A stretch of 64,000 nucleotides of DNA from Cellulosimicrobium sp. Marseille-Q4280 (GCF_943181405.1 NZ_CALPBY010000005.1:365569-429568); one strand, 5' to 3'. Positions 26,501-33,329 are shown, counted from the first letter of the stretch. Program-made: numbers and translations. The notes: generated from the sequence alone by a model not told the origin.

Positions 26501-28229
26501 GCTCCTGGTCGGCGTTGGTGACGCCGCCGGCACCGTAGGTGTAGACGCCGTAGCGCCCCTCGGCGTCGGACGCGGCGACCGTGAGCGTCGCCTCGAAGGT
26601 GCCGTCCGGCGTGATCTCCGCCCACTGGTCCCGGATCGTCTGCTGGAACGCCGCCGGGACCTGGTCGAGCACGGACTCCGCCAGCGCCCACCTCTGCGAC
26701 ACGACCTTGCGGGCCGAGGAGGCGACGCCCTCCGACGGGCGCCACTGCTCGGCGAACTTCCCGAGCACGACGTACGTACCCTGCGGCAGGGTCGCCGGGA
26801 TCGGCATGCCGCGGCCGCCGACGTTCGCCTCCGGGTCGAACCCGGAGCCCTTGACGACGATCTCGTCACCCGCCCGCACGGCGGTGTCGCCGAGAGGCGT
26901 CACGCCGTCCGCGGCGTAGACGGTGATCGACGGCTCCCAGACGGGCTCCTGCGGCTCGGCGCCCTGGACGGCGACCGGCGTGAAGGTGTCCAGGCGGCGG
27001 TCGGTCGCCGACAGGCCGTGCGCCGCCGACGTCGCGACCACGTACTGCACCTCGGGATCGAACGATCCCGCCGGCACCGTGAACGTCGTGGTGAACGCGC
27101 CGTCCACGATCTGCCGCGGCTGCACCCACCCCAGGTTCAGCCACCCCGACGCCACCAGCGGACCCGAACCGTCCCAGATCGACGCGTCGCCCAGCACCAC
27201 GTACGCGCCGTACTGCGCGGCGTCACCGACGAAGCCGGTCCCGGACACCGTGAACGTGTTCTCCACCGCGGGATCGACCGGTGCGGAGGGTGTGACCGTC
27301 ACCTTCGGGTCCGCGACGGGCTCGGGCTCCGGCTCGACGGCGGTGACCGCGTGGCCGACGGCGGCCGACGTCGAGCCGGCGAACGCCGCGGGGTCCGCGG
27401 GGGTGAAGACCGCGGAGAGAGCGTGGTCGCCGACGGCGAGGTCGCTCTTCTCGAGGCGAGCGACGCCCTCCGCCGTCTCGGCGGTGCCGAGGACCGAGCC
27501 ACCGTCACGGAACTCGACCACACCGGCCGCAGCGGGCGAGACGGTCGCGCTGAGCGTCACGGCGTCGCCCTCGGCCGAGGTGCCCGACGGCGAGACGGCG
27601 AGCGTCGTCGACGTCTCCACCGCCGGCGAGACGGGCTCCGGCGCCGTGAACGTCGCGGTCAGCGGCGCGATCGCGCGCCCGGAGTACATCGAGAAGTAGC
27701 TCGACACGCCCGCGAGCGAGGCGCCGACCGTCCCGTTCGCGGTGAGGGTGACGTCGTCGCCCACCCGGGTCGCCGCGACCGTCACCTCGGCGACCGTGGC
27801 GTCGTTCCCGGCGCCCTCGGTGACCGTGCCCGAGAAGTCGGCGCGCAGCACCCCCGTCGTCGGACCGGTGAGCTCGAGCGTGAGGTCCGAGATCGTCACG
27901 TCGAGGGCGCCGTGATGACCCTCGTAGCGCGTGGAGCCGGCGAGGTGCACCGTGCCGGTGCCCGTCTGGCTGTCGTACGTGCCCGACGCGGGCGTGTACA
28001 CCGAGCCCCCGGGCCCGGGCGCCGGCGTGATGGTGCCCTGCGCGATGGGACCCGTGACGTAGCTCGACCACGAGTCCACGAAGTTCCAGGTCGCGGAACC
28101 ACCCTCGACGGCGGGTGCCGCCGCGTGGGCGGGGGCCACGACGCCCCCGACGGTGAGACCGGCGACCAGTGCGCCGGTGAGGAACGTGGCGAGGGCGCGA
28201 CTGAGGCGTCCTGGCAGGGATGTGCGCAC
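23514..28229 (-). CDS. LAxTG-anchored multidomain surface protein with three HtaA heme-binding domains
   Basis: A 1571-residue exported protein. Signal peptide 1-36 (TFLTGALVAGLTVGGVVAPAHA). Then HtaA domain 1 (about 40-185), an Ig-like Big_3 domain (205-305), repeat unit A1 (317-416), two WEP...ADG units (423-583, 583-746), an IPT/TIG-like domain (748-830), repeat A2 (847-946), a second Big_3 domain (960-1050), HtaA 2 (1056-1230), another IPT-like domain (1243-1340) and HtaA 3 (1350-1526). The end carries an LAATG sorting signal, a membrane helix and RRRARARVTA, fitting class E sortase. HtaA domains bind hemin in Corynebacterium heme uptake. Start GTG 28229 has GGAG six bases upstream. Two DtxR-type boxes upstream imply iron repression. 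Confidence 0.88.
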   Translation of the reverse strand: MRTSLPGRLSRALATFLTGALVAGLTVGGVVAPAHAAAPAVEGGSATWNFVDSWSSYVTGPIAQGTITPAPGPGGSVYTPASGTYDSQTGTGTVHLAGSTRYEGHHGALDVTISDLTLELTGPTTGVLRADFSGTVTEGAGNDATVAEVTVAATRVGDDVTLTANGTVGASLAGVSSYFSMYSGRAIAPLTATFTAPEPVSPAVETSTTLAVSPSGTSAEGDAVTLSATVSPAAAGVVEFRDGGSVLGTAETAEGVARLEKSDLAVGDHALSAVFTPADPAAFAGSTSAAVGHAVTAVEPEPEPVADPKVTVTPSAPVDPAVENTFTVSGTGFVGDAAQYGAYVVLGDASIWDGSGPLVASGWLNLGWVQPRQIVDGAFTTTFTVPAGSFDPEVQYVVATSAAHGLSATDRRLDTFTPVAVQGAEPQEPVWEPSITVYAADGVTPLGDTAVRAGDEIVVKGSGFDPEANVGGRGMPIPATLPQGTYVVLGKFAEQWRPSEGVASSARKVVSQRWALAESVLDQVPAAFQQTIRDQWAEITPDGTFEATLTVAASDAEGRYGVYTYGAGGVTNADQELYAPVAFTTEPPAPVWEPAVEVFAADGSTPLGDTEVTVGDTVVVKGSGFDPAANVGGRGVPVPAHLPQGTYVVFGSFAEQWRPSEGAPSANRKVGSQVWGLAEPVLDQVPAQFQSAIRAQWADIAEDGTFEATLVVKNPAAIEGGRHGVYTYGAGGVTNADQELYVPVAYDAPAPLTVTPASSTVEPGTTVTLTVGGLSADDTVKDVTFGGKAATHTREGGTIVLTIPDDAVDGDVTVTVTSALGVSGSTTLTVRAPLVADPQVTVTPSSGIDPAVENTFTVSGTGFVGDAAQYGAYVVLGDASIWDGSGPLVASGWLNLGWVQPRQIVDGAFTTTFTVPAGSFDPEVQYVVATSAAHGLSATDRRLDTFTPLGIAQPAPEAQPTTTSLKASSASLVEGSAVTLTATVSPRAAGTVRFVAGSAVLGTATVVDGAATVEAKTLAVGTHAVTATFVPADGAAFLGSTSDAVSVKVSAKPTGPSTAGSLTWGVKESFRSYIVGPIAHGGASATAGAAVVDGLFRFGQAEGGTWSSSAGRGTVEYAGAVRFTGHDGLLGLALTNPVVDITGAGTARLLVDATSTGLDGSSFDRDGVVFATLALGTPTTGADGAVTYRGARATLTADGSAAFAGFYPAGTALDDVTFTIGAAATLPGGDGGQIGTPGDGSTGGSVDPARATLSVSQAAPGDEVTISGVGFGANEAGIRSEIRSTPQTLATGVVANAGGAASTTVTIPADVAPGEHTLALVGASHEATAPITIVGSGTTTGSGSGQGAAEEKCFAQGVNGATLTWGVSDRFRAYVTGPIAQGAVSTSGVRDNGTTFTWSGGKGSFNTDLGKGRASYGGTVSFSGHDGILDLQISNPRVVVDGSTGTLVVDVRSSDMEGAKSSSNGVAFASLDLSGARSTSGSTVTWSGAPATLTAAGAAAFAGFYDAGTALSPVTFSFPVGGDVECDVYSGLAATGSDGADVALTALVLLLTGTVLVGATTRRRARARVTA
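25391..25687. repeat. near-identical direct repeat, copy 2 (A2), inside the HtaA gene
   Basis: About 297 bp almost identical to 26981-27277 (offset exactly 1590 bp), with only a few differences, mostly in the first 20 bases and at silent positions. It encodes the unit containing GTGFVGDAAQYGAYVVLG. Confidence 0.85.
26981..27277. repeat. near-identical direct repeat, copy 1 (A1), inside the HtaA gene
   Basis: Partner of 25391-25687. The flanking Ig-like and WEP units are much more diverged, so this pair looks recently duplicated or homogenised by gene conversion. Confidence 0.85.
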
Positions 28230-28320
28230 AAGGTCTCCGGTGCTGGATCTTCGCGGCCGCCTCGGCAGGGCTGCGGGCGGGACGGACAGCGAGGTGACAC
28301 GCCGTCGCGACGTGACCATA

Positions 28321-28339
28321 TAAGGCAAACCTCACCAAG
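28321..28339. promoter_or_regulatory. DtxR/IdeR-type iron box 1
   Basis: TAAGGCAAACCTCACCAAG matches 12 of 19 positions of the DtxR consensus TTAGGTTAGSCTAACCTAA. It overlaps the likely -10 region (TTATAT on the minus strand) of the HtaA gene. Confidence 0.6.
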
Positions 28340-28340
28340 G

Positions 28341-28359
28341 CAAGGTAAGCCTTGCCTTT
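28341..28359. promoter_or_regulatory. DtxR/IdeR-type iron box 2
   Basis: CAAGGTAAGCCTTGCCTTT matches 12 of 19 consensus positions, including the AGG..AGCCT..CCT core. It lies exactly 20 bp from box 1, so two repressor dimers would sit on the same face of the DNA over the -35/-10 region. Confidence 0.65.
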
Positions 28360-28385
28360 TTCTCGCGGTGTGACCGACCGCACGA

Positions 28386-28418
28386 CGACGCCCCACGGCC
28401 GAGGGCCGCAGGGCGTCG
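28386..28418 (-). terminator. hairpin terminator after pyrE
   Basis: An imperfect stem (GACGCCC with GGGCGTC, then CGGCC with GGCCG after a two-base internal loop) around a GAG loop, 23 bp beyond the pyrE stop. Confidence 0.55.
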
Positions 28419-28440
28419 CGAGCAGAGGGCCCGGCCGGGC

Positions 28441-29016
28441 TCAGGCCAGGCCGAGGTCCTCCAGGCTGAAGAGGAAGTGGTACGGCACGCCGAGCGCCTC
28501 GATCTTCTCGCCCGCGCCCGTCGCGCGGTCCACGATCGTCGCGACCCCGACGACCTCGCCACCGGCCGCGCGGACGGCCTCGATCGCGGCGATGGGCGAC
28601 CCGCCCGTGGTCGTCGTGTCCTCCACGACGACGACGCGGCGACCCGTGACGTCGGGCCCCTCGATCTGACGCTGCATCCCGTGCGCCTTCGCGGCCTTCC
28701 GCACGACGAACGCGTCGAGGTCCTGGCCTCGGGACGCCGCGGCGTGCAGGAGCGCCGTCGCGATGGGGTCGGCACCCAGCGTCAGCCCGCCGACGGCGTC
28801 GACCTCGGCCGTCCCGAGGCCCTGCTCCTCGAGGAGGTCCAGCATCTGGTGCCCGATGAGCGGCGCGGCGCGGTGGTGCAGCGTGACGCGTCGCAGGTCG
28901 ACGTAGTAGTCCGCCTCCTTGCCCGAGGAGAGCGTGACCTTGCCGTGCACGACGGCGAGCTCGCGGATGAGGTCGAGCAGCTGCTCGCGCGGGGTCGAGG
29001 AGAGGTCGGTAGTCAC
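28441..29016 (-). CDS. pyrE: orotate phosphoribosyltransferase
   Basis: A 191-residue enzyme that converts orotate and PRPP to OMP in pyrimidine synthesis. Family features: KVTLSSGKEADYYVDLRRVTLH, GGLTLGADPIATALLHAAA, FVVRKAAKAHGM (catalytic lysines) and the PRPP-binding loop VVVVEDTTTTGGSP. The GTG start at 29016 lies seven bases after a TACCCT box, so it is probably leaderless. It sits on the same strand as the SDR gene, 24 bp downstream of that gene's... stop is at 29041, and has its own promoter. Confidence 0.95.
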   Translation of the reverse strand: MTTDLSSTPREQLLDLIRELAVVHGKVTLSSGKEADYYVDLRRVTLHHRAAPLIGHQMLDLLEEQGLGTAEVDAVGGLTLGADPIATALLHAAASRGQDLDAFVVRKAAKAHGMQRQIEGPDVTGRRVVVVEDTTTTGGSPIAAIEAVRAAGGEVVGVATIVDRATGAGEKIEALGVPYHFLFSLEDLGLA

Positions 29017-29023
29017 GACCGTC

Positions 29024-29029
29024 AGGGTA
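29024..29029 (-). promoter_or_regulatory. -10 box of a leaderless promoter for pyrE
   Basis: TACCCT on the minus strand, seven bases before the GTG start at 29016. Confidence 0.4.
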
Positions 29030-29040
29030 GTCGCCGCGGT

Positions 29041-29805
29041 CTACCGGTACTTGCCGATCGCCCGTACGGCCGAGCGAGGCATCGCGCGCAGCGCCGCGGA
29101 GGCGAGCCGGTACCGCGTCGACGGCGTCGAGATGACGACGCCGCGCCGCACGTCCGCGAGCGCCGTGGCGACGACGCGGTCGGCGTCGAGCCAGGCGACG
29201 TCGGGCAGGCCGGACATGTCGATGCCGGCGCGGTCGTGGAACTCGGTGTACGTGAAGCCGGGGCACAGGACCGTCGCGCTCACACCCGAGCCGGCGAGCT
29301 CGACGGCGAGGCCCTCGGTGAACGTGCGGACCCACGCCTTGGCGGCGGCGTACGTGCCGCCGGCGGTGAGCGCGGCGACCGAGGCGACGTTGAGGATCGC
29401 GCCGCGTCCCCGGGCGGTCATCTGGCCGGCGGCGGCGTGCGACAGGACGAGGACGGCCCGGACCATGACGTCGAGGGCGCCGAGCTCGACGTCGACGTCG
29501 CCGCCCACGAACCGCTGGTGCGTCGCGAAGCCGGCGTTGTTGACGAGGAGGCCGACCGGGCGCTGCTCGCCGTCGCCGGACGCGGCGAGGCGCTCGGCGA
29601 CGCGCGCCACGTCGTCGGGCGCGGCGAGGTCCGCCGGCAGCACCTGGACGTGGACGCCCGCGGCGGCCCGGATCTGCCCGGCGACCTCGTCGAGACGGTC
29701 CTCGTCGCGCGCGACGAGGACGAGGTCGTGCCGCGCCGTGGCGAGCTGCCACGCGAACTCCAGGCCCAGGCCGGCGCTCGCGCCGGTGATGAGTGCTGTC
29801 GCCAT
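29041..29805 (-). CDS. SDR family NAD(P)-dependent oxidoreductase
   Basis: A 254-residue short-chain dehydrogenase. It has the N-terminal TALITGASAGLGLEFA (TGxxxGxG cofactor site), VNNAGFATHQRF, and the catalytic Ser-Tyr-Lys set in NVASVAALTAGGTYAAAKAWVRTF. A basic ARDEDR following the second strand suggests NADPH preference. The substrate is unknown; the C-terminal part resembles the DltE/YqjQ-like group. I chose the ATG at 29805 over the GTG at 29811 because TAGGCT (minus strand) ends six bases before it and the GTG would fall in that spacer. Confidence 0.85.
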   Translation of the reverse strand: MATALITGASAGLGLEFAWQLATARHDLVLVARDEDRLDEVAGQIRAAAGVHVQVLPADLAAPDDVARVAERLAASGDGEQRPVGLLVNNAGFATHQRFVGGDVDVELGALDVMVRAVLVLSHAAAGQMTARGRGAILNVASVAALTAGGTYAAAKAWVRTFTEGLAVELAGSGVSATVLCPGFTYTEFHDRAGIDMSGLPDVAWLDADRVVATALADVRRGVVISTPSTRYRLASAALRAMPRSAVRAIGKYR

Positions 29806-29811
29806 GGCCAC

Positions 29812-29817
29812 AGCCTA
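29812..29817 (-). promoter_or_regulatory. -10 box of a leaderless promoter for the SDR gene
   Basis: TAGGCT on the minus strand, six bases before the ATG at 29805; it decides that start. Confidence 0.45.
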
Positions 29818-29867
29818 CGGTCGCGGCGACGGCCGGGCGTGCGGACGTGCGGGCGGGCGTCCGGACC

Positions 29868-29873
29868 TACGCT
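29868..29873 (+). promoter_or_regulatory. -10 box of a leaderless promoter for exonuclease III
   Basis: TACGCT, seven bases before the GTG at 29881. Confidence 0.4.
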
Positions 29874-29880
29874 GGTCCTC

Positions 29881-30672
29881 GTGCGCCTCGCGACCTGGAA
29901 CATCAACTCGATCCGTGCCCGCGTCGACCGGGCGGTCGCATTCCTCGAGAGGTCGGGCACGGACGTCCTGGCGCTCCAGGAGACCAAGTGCACCGACGCG
30001 CAGTTCCCCGTCGGGCCGTTCGAGGACGCGGGCTACGAGGTGGCGCACGTCGGGGTGAACCAGTGGAACGGCGTCGCGGTCGTCTCACGCGTCGGCCTGG
30101 ACGACGTCGAGACCTCCTTCCCCGGTCAGCCCGCCTTCGGGGACCCTGCCCGGGTCGAGGCGCGCGCGCTCGGCGCGACGTGCGGCGGCGTGCGCGTGTG
30201 GAGCCTGTACGTCCCGCACGGGCGCGAGGTCGGCGACCCCCACTACGAGTACAAGCTGCGCTGGCTCGACGAGCTGCGCGACCGGGCCGCCGGCTGGCTC
30301 GCGGACGACCCGTCGGCACAGGTGGCGCTGGTGGGCGACTGGAACGTCGCACCGCTCGACACCGACGTGTGGGACGTCGCGAAGTTCGCGGGCAAGACGC
30401 ACGTGACACCCGCCGAGCGCGACGCGTTCGCGGCCTTCGGCGCGGCCGGGTACACCGAGGTCACGCGCGAGGCGATCCCCGCGGAGCGCACCTACACGTA
30501 CTGGGACTACCAGCGCCTGCGCTTCCCCCGCAACGAGGGCATGCGCATCGACTTCGCGTACCTGTCCCCCGCGGCGCGCGCCCGGGCGACCGGCGTCGTG
30601 ATCGACCGGGACGAGCGCAAGGGGAAGGGCGCGTCCGACCACGTGCCCGTCGTCGTCGACCTCGCCGGCTGA
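29881..30672 (+). CDS. xth: exodeoxyribonuclease III
   Basis: A 263-residue endonuclease/exonuclease/phosphatase-fold enzyme for base excision repair: AP-endonuclease and 3'-5' exonuclease on double-stranded DNA. Signature residues lie in VRLATWNINSIRARVDR (N7), ALQETKC (E), SLYVPHG (Y), LVGDWNVAPLDTDVWD (D and N) and GASDHVPVVVDL (catalytic D-H). The length fits the family. It is divergent from the SDR gene and probably leaderless. Confidence 0.93.
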   Translation: MRLATWNINSIRARVDRAVAFLERSGTDVLALQETKCTDAQFPVGPFEDAGYEVAHVGVNQWNGVAVVSRVGLDDVETSFPGQPAFGDPARVEARALGATCGGVRVWSLYVPHGREVGDPHYEYKLRWLDELRDRAAGWLADDPSAQVALVGDWNVAPLDTDVWDVAKFAGKTHVTPAERDAFAAFGAAGYTEVTREAIPAERTYTYWDYQRLRFPRNEGMRIDFAYLSPAARARATGVVIDRDERKGKGASDHVPVVVDLAG

Positions 30673-30760
30673 CCGCAGACCGACCGCCGACCGGACGCCG
30701 ACCCACCCCTTCCTCCCACGACCCTGTGGGCGCCCACCGAGGCTGACCGCCCGGACGACT

Positions 30761-30766
30761 TACGGT
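30761..30766 (+). promoter_or_regulatory. -10 box of a leaderless promoter for the DUF4190 gene
   Basis: TACGGT, six bases before the ATG at 30773. It also argues against the GTG at 30767, which lies directly after the box. Confidence 0.45.
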
Positions 30767-30772
30767 GTGTCC

Positions 30773-31411
30773 ATGACGACGCCGCCCGTCCCGCCGTACG
30801 GCTCCCCGGACGACCCCTCGGACCCGTACGCGCCCCGTCGCCCGCAGCAGCAGCCGTGGTCGCCGTACGACCTGCCGGCCGAGGACGACGCCGTCGCCCC
30901 GGCCGCACCTTCGGCCGGCAGCACGGCCCCGGGGACCGGGGACGACGGGTTCGCGCCGCCGTCGGGAGCCGTGGGCACGCCGTCCGGACCGGCGGCGTCG
31001 CCGTACGGCCCGGCGTCACCGGTGCCGTACGGGACACCGCCCGGCACGACGCCGTACCCCGGGTCGGTCGACCCTGCCGCCGGGTACCCCCCACCGGGCT
31101 ACCCGCCACCGGGCTACCCGCCACCCGGCTACGGCCCCGTGCACCCGGGCGCGTACGGGCAGCCGTACGCCCCCGTGACACCGATGAACGGGCTCGCGGT
31201 CGCGTCGATGGTGGTCTCGGTCGCGAGCCTCCTCCTGTGCCTCGGTCTCACGGGCGTCGTCGGGCTGGTCCTGGGCATCGTCGCGCTGAACCAGGTGATG
31301 CGTGACGGCAAGCGCGGCAAGGGCTTCGCGGTCGCCGGGATCGCCGTCGGGGCGGTGGGGACGGTCGCGCTGGGGCTCGTGCTCCTCGGACTGGTCACGG
31401 GCGGGGTCTGA
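30773..31411 (+). CDS. DUF4190 membrane protein with Pro-rich N-terminus
   Basis: A 212-residue protein. Residues 1-135 are a disordered Pro/Gly/Tyr-rich segment with three PPGYP repeats (about 105-120). Residues 138-212 form the DUF4190 module: MNGLAVASMVVSVASLLLCLGLTGVVGLVLGIVALNQVMRDGKRGKGFAVAGIAVGAVG..., two membrane helices around a basic RDGKRGKG loop. Function unknown; DUF4190 is common in actinobacteria, often near cell-envelope genes. The next gene starts two bases after the stop. Confidence 0.8.
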   Translation: MTTPPVPPYGSPDDPSDPYAPRRPQQQPWSPYDLPAEDDAVAPAAPSAGSTAPGTGDDGFAPPSGAVGTPSGPAASPYGPASPVPYGTPPGTTPYPGSVDPAAGYPPPGYPPPGYPPPGYGPVHPGAYGQPYAPVTPMNGLAVASMVVSVASLLLCLGLTGVVGLVLGIVALNQVMRDGKRGKGFAVAGIAVGAVGTVALGLVLLGLVTGGV

Positions 31412-31413
31412 CC

Positions 31414-32235
31414 ATGGCCGACGACCTCTTCGCCTCGCCCGACGACCGGCCGCGCCCCCCGGGGCCGCCACCGGCTCCCTCGGGCGGCCCACCCGACGCG
31501 TCGCCGTCCGGCGTTCCCCCGGCCGCACCGTCGGCGCGGCCGGCGCCGCCTCCCCAGCCCTCCGGCGACCGTGCCGCCACGGAGGGCTACCCGGCGACGG
31601 GCGGCTTCGCGCCCGAGACGTACTACGCGCCCGGCTGGGCGCCGCCTCCCCCGCGCACGGAGCCGCTCGCCGTGGCGAGCCTGCCCGCAGGGCTCCTCCT
31701 CGGTCCGGTCGGGATCGGCCTGGGCGGCGCCGCGCTGTCCCGGGTGCGCGCGTACCGCACCCGCGGGCGCGGGCTCGCGCTGACCGGGATGGTCGTCGGC
31801 GCAGCCGTCACGCTCGGGTGGGTCGTCGGCGGGCTCGCCTGGTGGCAGGGCGAGCAGGCGCGGACGCCCCTCGCGGGCGACGTCGACGAGCCCGCGACCG
31901 TGCACGCCCGCCAGCTCGTGCTCGGCAGCTGCCTCGACGAGCTGCCGTCCGACGGCGAGGTCACGCGCGTGCGCGTCGTGCCGTGCGCGGACGAGCACCG
32001 CGCCCAGGTCGTCGCGCGCACCGACTTCGGCGCCGACGAGGCGTGGCCCGGGCAGACCGCCGCCGACCGCCGCGTCGCCCGGGTGTGCGGACCGGAGTCG
32101 CTCGGCGCCGCGGCGCCCGAGGGCGTCGAGCGCGTCGTGTGGGTACCGACCGAGGCGTCGTGGCGCGACGGCGACCGGACCGGACTGTGCCTCGCCGCGA
32201 GCGACGCGCCGCTGCCGGCGGACCTCCTCGGCTGA
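31414..32235 (+). CDS. DUF4190-like membrane protein with C-terminal septum-formation-type extracellular domain
   Basis: A 273-residue protein. A Pro-rich cytoplasmic N-terminus (1-75) is followed by two membrane helices around RVRAYRTRGRGLAL (about 85-148). The outside domain (about 160-273) contains paired cysteines, GSCLDELPSDGEVTRVRVVPCADEHRAQVVA, and a later CGPES...GLCLA. The first stretch resembles the actinobacterial septum-formation family (PF13845-like: C...VPC..PH..EV). It starts two bases after the DUF4190 gene and is surely co-transcribed. Its role in division is inference only. Confidence 0.7.
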   Translation: MADDLFASPDDRPRPPGPPPAPSGGPPDASPSGVPPAAPSARPAPPPQPSGDRAATEGYPATGGFAPETYYAPGWAPPPPRTEPLAVASLPAGLLLGPVGIGLGGAALSRVRAYRTRGRGLALTGMVVGAAVTLGWVVGGLAWWQGEQARTPLAGDVDEPATVHARQLVLGSCLDELPSDGEVTRVRVVPCADEHRAQVVARTDFGADEAWPGQTAADRRVARVCGPESLGAAAPEGVERVVWVPTEASWRDGDRTGLCLAASDAPLPADLLG

Positions 32236-32265
32236 GGGCGACCGGGCCCGCCTCGGCGGCGCGCC

Positions 32266-32928
32266 TCAGACGGTGAGGATCAGCCGGAGGTACGCCCGGA
32301 GGTCCGACGCCATGTCGACGTGTCCAGCGTCGTCGCGGTCGAGCGAGAGCAACCACTGGACCTGCAGTCCGTCCATGAGCGCGACGAGGTGACGCGCCGC
32401 GACGGCGACGTCGACCCCGTCGCGCAGCCGTCCGGCGTCGGCGTAGCGCTGCAGCCCGTCCTGCATGGCCGCGACGGTCGTGGCGTACCGCCGGACGAAG
32501 TACTCGTGCGCCGGGTGGTCCGGCGAGGTCGCCTCCGCAGCGAGCGCCGTGAACAGCTCGACGACGACCCGCTTCCTGCTGTTGCGCTCGACGAGCGCGA
32601 CGAGCGCGTCGAGGTAGTCGACGCCCTGCTCGATCTCCTCGCCGAGATCCGACCGGTCGACGACGTCACGGTGCTCGAGCACGGCCTCGAGCAGCGCCAC
32701 CTTCGTCGGGAAGTGGTGGAGGAGCCCGGGATGTGACATCCCCACCCGCGAGGCGAGCTCGCGCAGCGACGCCGAGTGGTACCCGACCTCGCCGAAGAGC
32801 TGGATCGCCGCCTGGAGGATCTGCTCGCGCTTCGCCCGCCCTTTCGCGTACCCGCGGCCAGGGTCCGCGGGATCGGTCCGACGGCGTGCGCCGCCGGCCT
32901 GTCCCGTCCCGATCGTCGCGCTCGTCAT
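32266..32928 (-). CDS. TetR family transcriptional regulator
   Basis: A 220-residue TetR-type regulator. The helix-turn-helix is GRAKREQILQAAIQLFGEVGYHSASLRELASRVGMSHPGLLHHFPTKVALLEAVL (about 29-85). The C-terminal ligand domain ends with RHLVALMDGLQVQWLLSLDRDDAGHVDMASDLRAYLRLIL, a pattern common in actinobacterial regulators of sugar or glycosidase genes. It is divergent from the cellulase gene with 401 bp between, so control of that gene is possible but not shown. An imperfect TTACCGACCGGAAA palindrome 33 bp upstream may be its own operator. Confidence 0.85.
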   Translation of the reverse strand: MTSATIGTGQAGGARRRTDPADPGRGYAKGRAKREQILQAAIQLFGEVGYHSASLRELASRVGMSHPGLLHHFPTKVALLEAVLEHRDVVDRSDLGEEIEQGVDYLDALVALVERNSRKRVVVELFTALAAEATSPDHPAHEYFVRRYATTVAAMQDGLQRYADAGRLRDGVDVAVAARHLVALMDGLQVQWLLSLDRDDAGHVDMASDLRAYLRLILTV

Positions 32929-32960
32929 CGCGTTCTCCCGTCCGTCGTCCCGACTGGAAC

Positions 32961-32976
32961 CTTACCGACCGGAAAG
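32961..32976. promoter_or_regulatory. possible TetR operator
   Basis: CTTACCGACCGGAAAG pairs at six of eight positions and overlaps the likely -10 box of tetR. Similar TTACCG/CGGTAA palindromes are common TetR sites in actinobacteria. Weak evidence. Confidence 0.3.
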
Positions 32977-33147
32977 AGGGTCTCCCGACGACACCGTGCT
33001 CCTCGTCGCGTGGCGGTACCGCGGGGTCCCGTCCCGCGCGGGCGAAGCGGTTCGCCTTCAGCGCGGCAGTGTCCCGACGCCGTGACAGCGGTGCGGGACA
33101 CCGTGACCCCTCCGGCTACGCCCTGCTTCTCGCTGCACGGGCCGCCC

Positions 33148-33180
33148 GCCGGACCGTGCGGCCCCTTGCCGGACCGTGCG
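33148..33180 (+). repeat. 13-bp direct repeats in the cellulase promoter
   Basis: GCCGGACCGTGCG at 33148-33160 and again at 33168-33180, exactly 20 bp apart; the second copy overlaps the -35 box. This could be an activator site. Confidence 0.5.
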
Positions 33181-33194
33181 TCGTCCCCTACCGT
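33166..33194 (+). promoter_or_regulatory. cellulase promoter
   Basis: -35 TTGCCG (33166-33171), a 17-bp spacer and -10 TACCGT (33189-33194). The predicted transcription start at about 33201 falls inside the LacI-type operator. Confidence 0.6.
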
Positions 33195-33196
33195 GA

Positions 33197-33216
33197 CGGT
33201 CGAAGCGCTTCGACCG
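33197..33216. promoter_or_regulatory. LacI-family operator (CelR-like) at the cellulase promoter
   Basis: CGGTCGAAGCGCTTCGACCG is a perfect 20-bp palindrome with the AAGCGCTT core typical of LacI-family repressors. Directly downstream of the -10 box, it is well placed to block initiation. Actinobacterial cellulases are often repressed in this way (CelR). The regulator is not in the window. Confidence 0.65.
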
Positions 33217-33329
33217 CACAGTCGCGGTGAGGCGTACCAGACCGGGGGCGACGGACCCGTCCCCCCGACGGACCGCTCGCCGGAGAGCATCCCGACGGGC
33301 GACGGACCTGCGCGACGAAGGGCATCCCC

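Larger units (their letters stand above)
32929..33329. other. 401-bp intergenic region between tetR and the cellulase gene
   Basis: No gene seen. It holds a TetR-side promoter (TAAGGT on the minus strand, 32959-32964), an imperfect palindrome CTTACCGACCGGAAAG (32961-32976), a long GC-rich stretch, the cellulase promoter with a LacI-type operator (33148-33216) and a leader of about 130 nt. Confidence 0.7.

Noticed and set aside
27000-27270. CRISPR-like interpretation of repeats in the HtaA gene
   Set aside because: Only two long copies 1590 bp apart in a coding frame; no short regular repeat/spacer pattern anywhere in the window.
23499-28373. A 1624-residue plus-strand frame opposite the HtaA gene
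   Set aside because: Arg-rich repetitive translation mirroring the repeats of the real gene; no signal peptide or domain.
32232-32269. Terminator between the septum-formation-like gene and tetR
   Set aside because: Only a 6-bp CTGAGG/CCTCAG stem around 26 bases; too weak to call.
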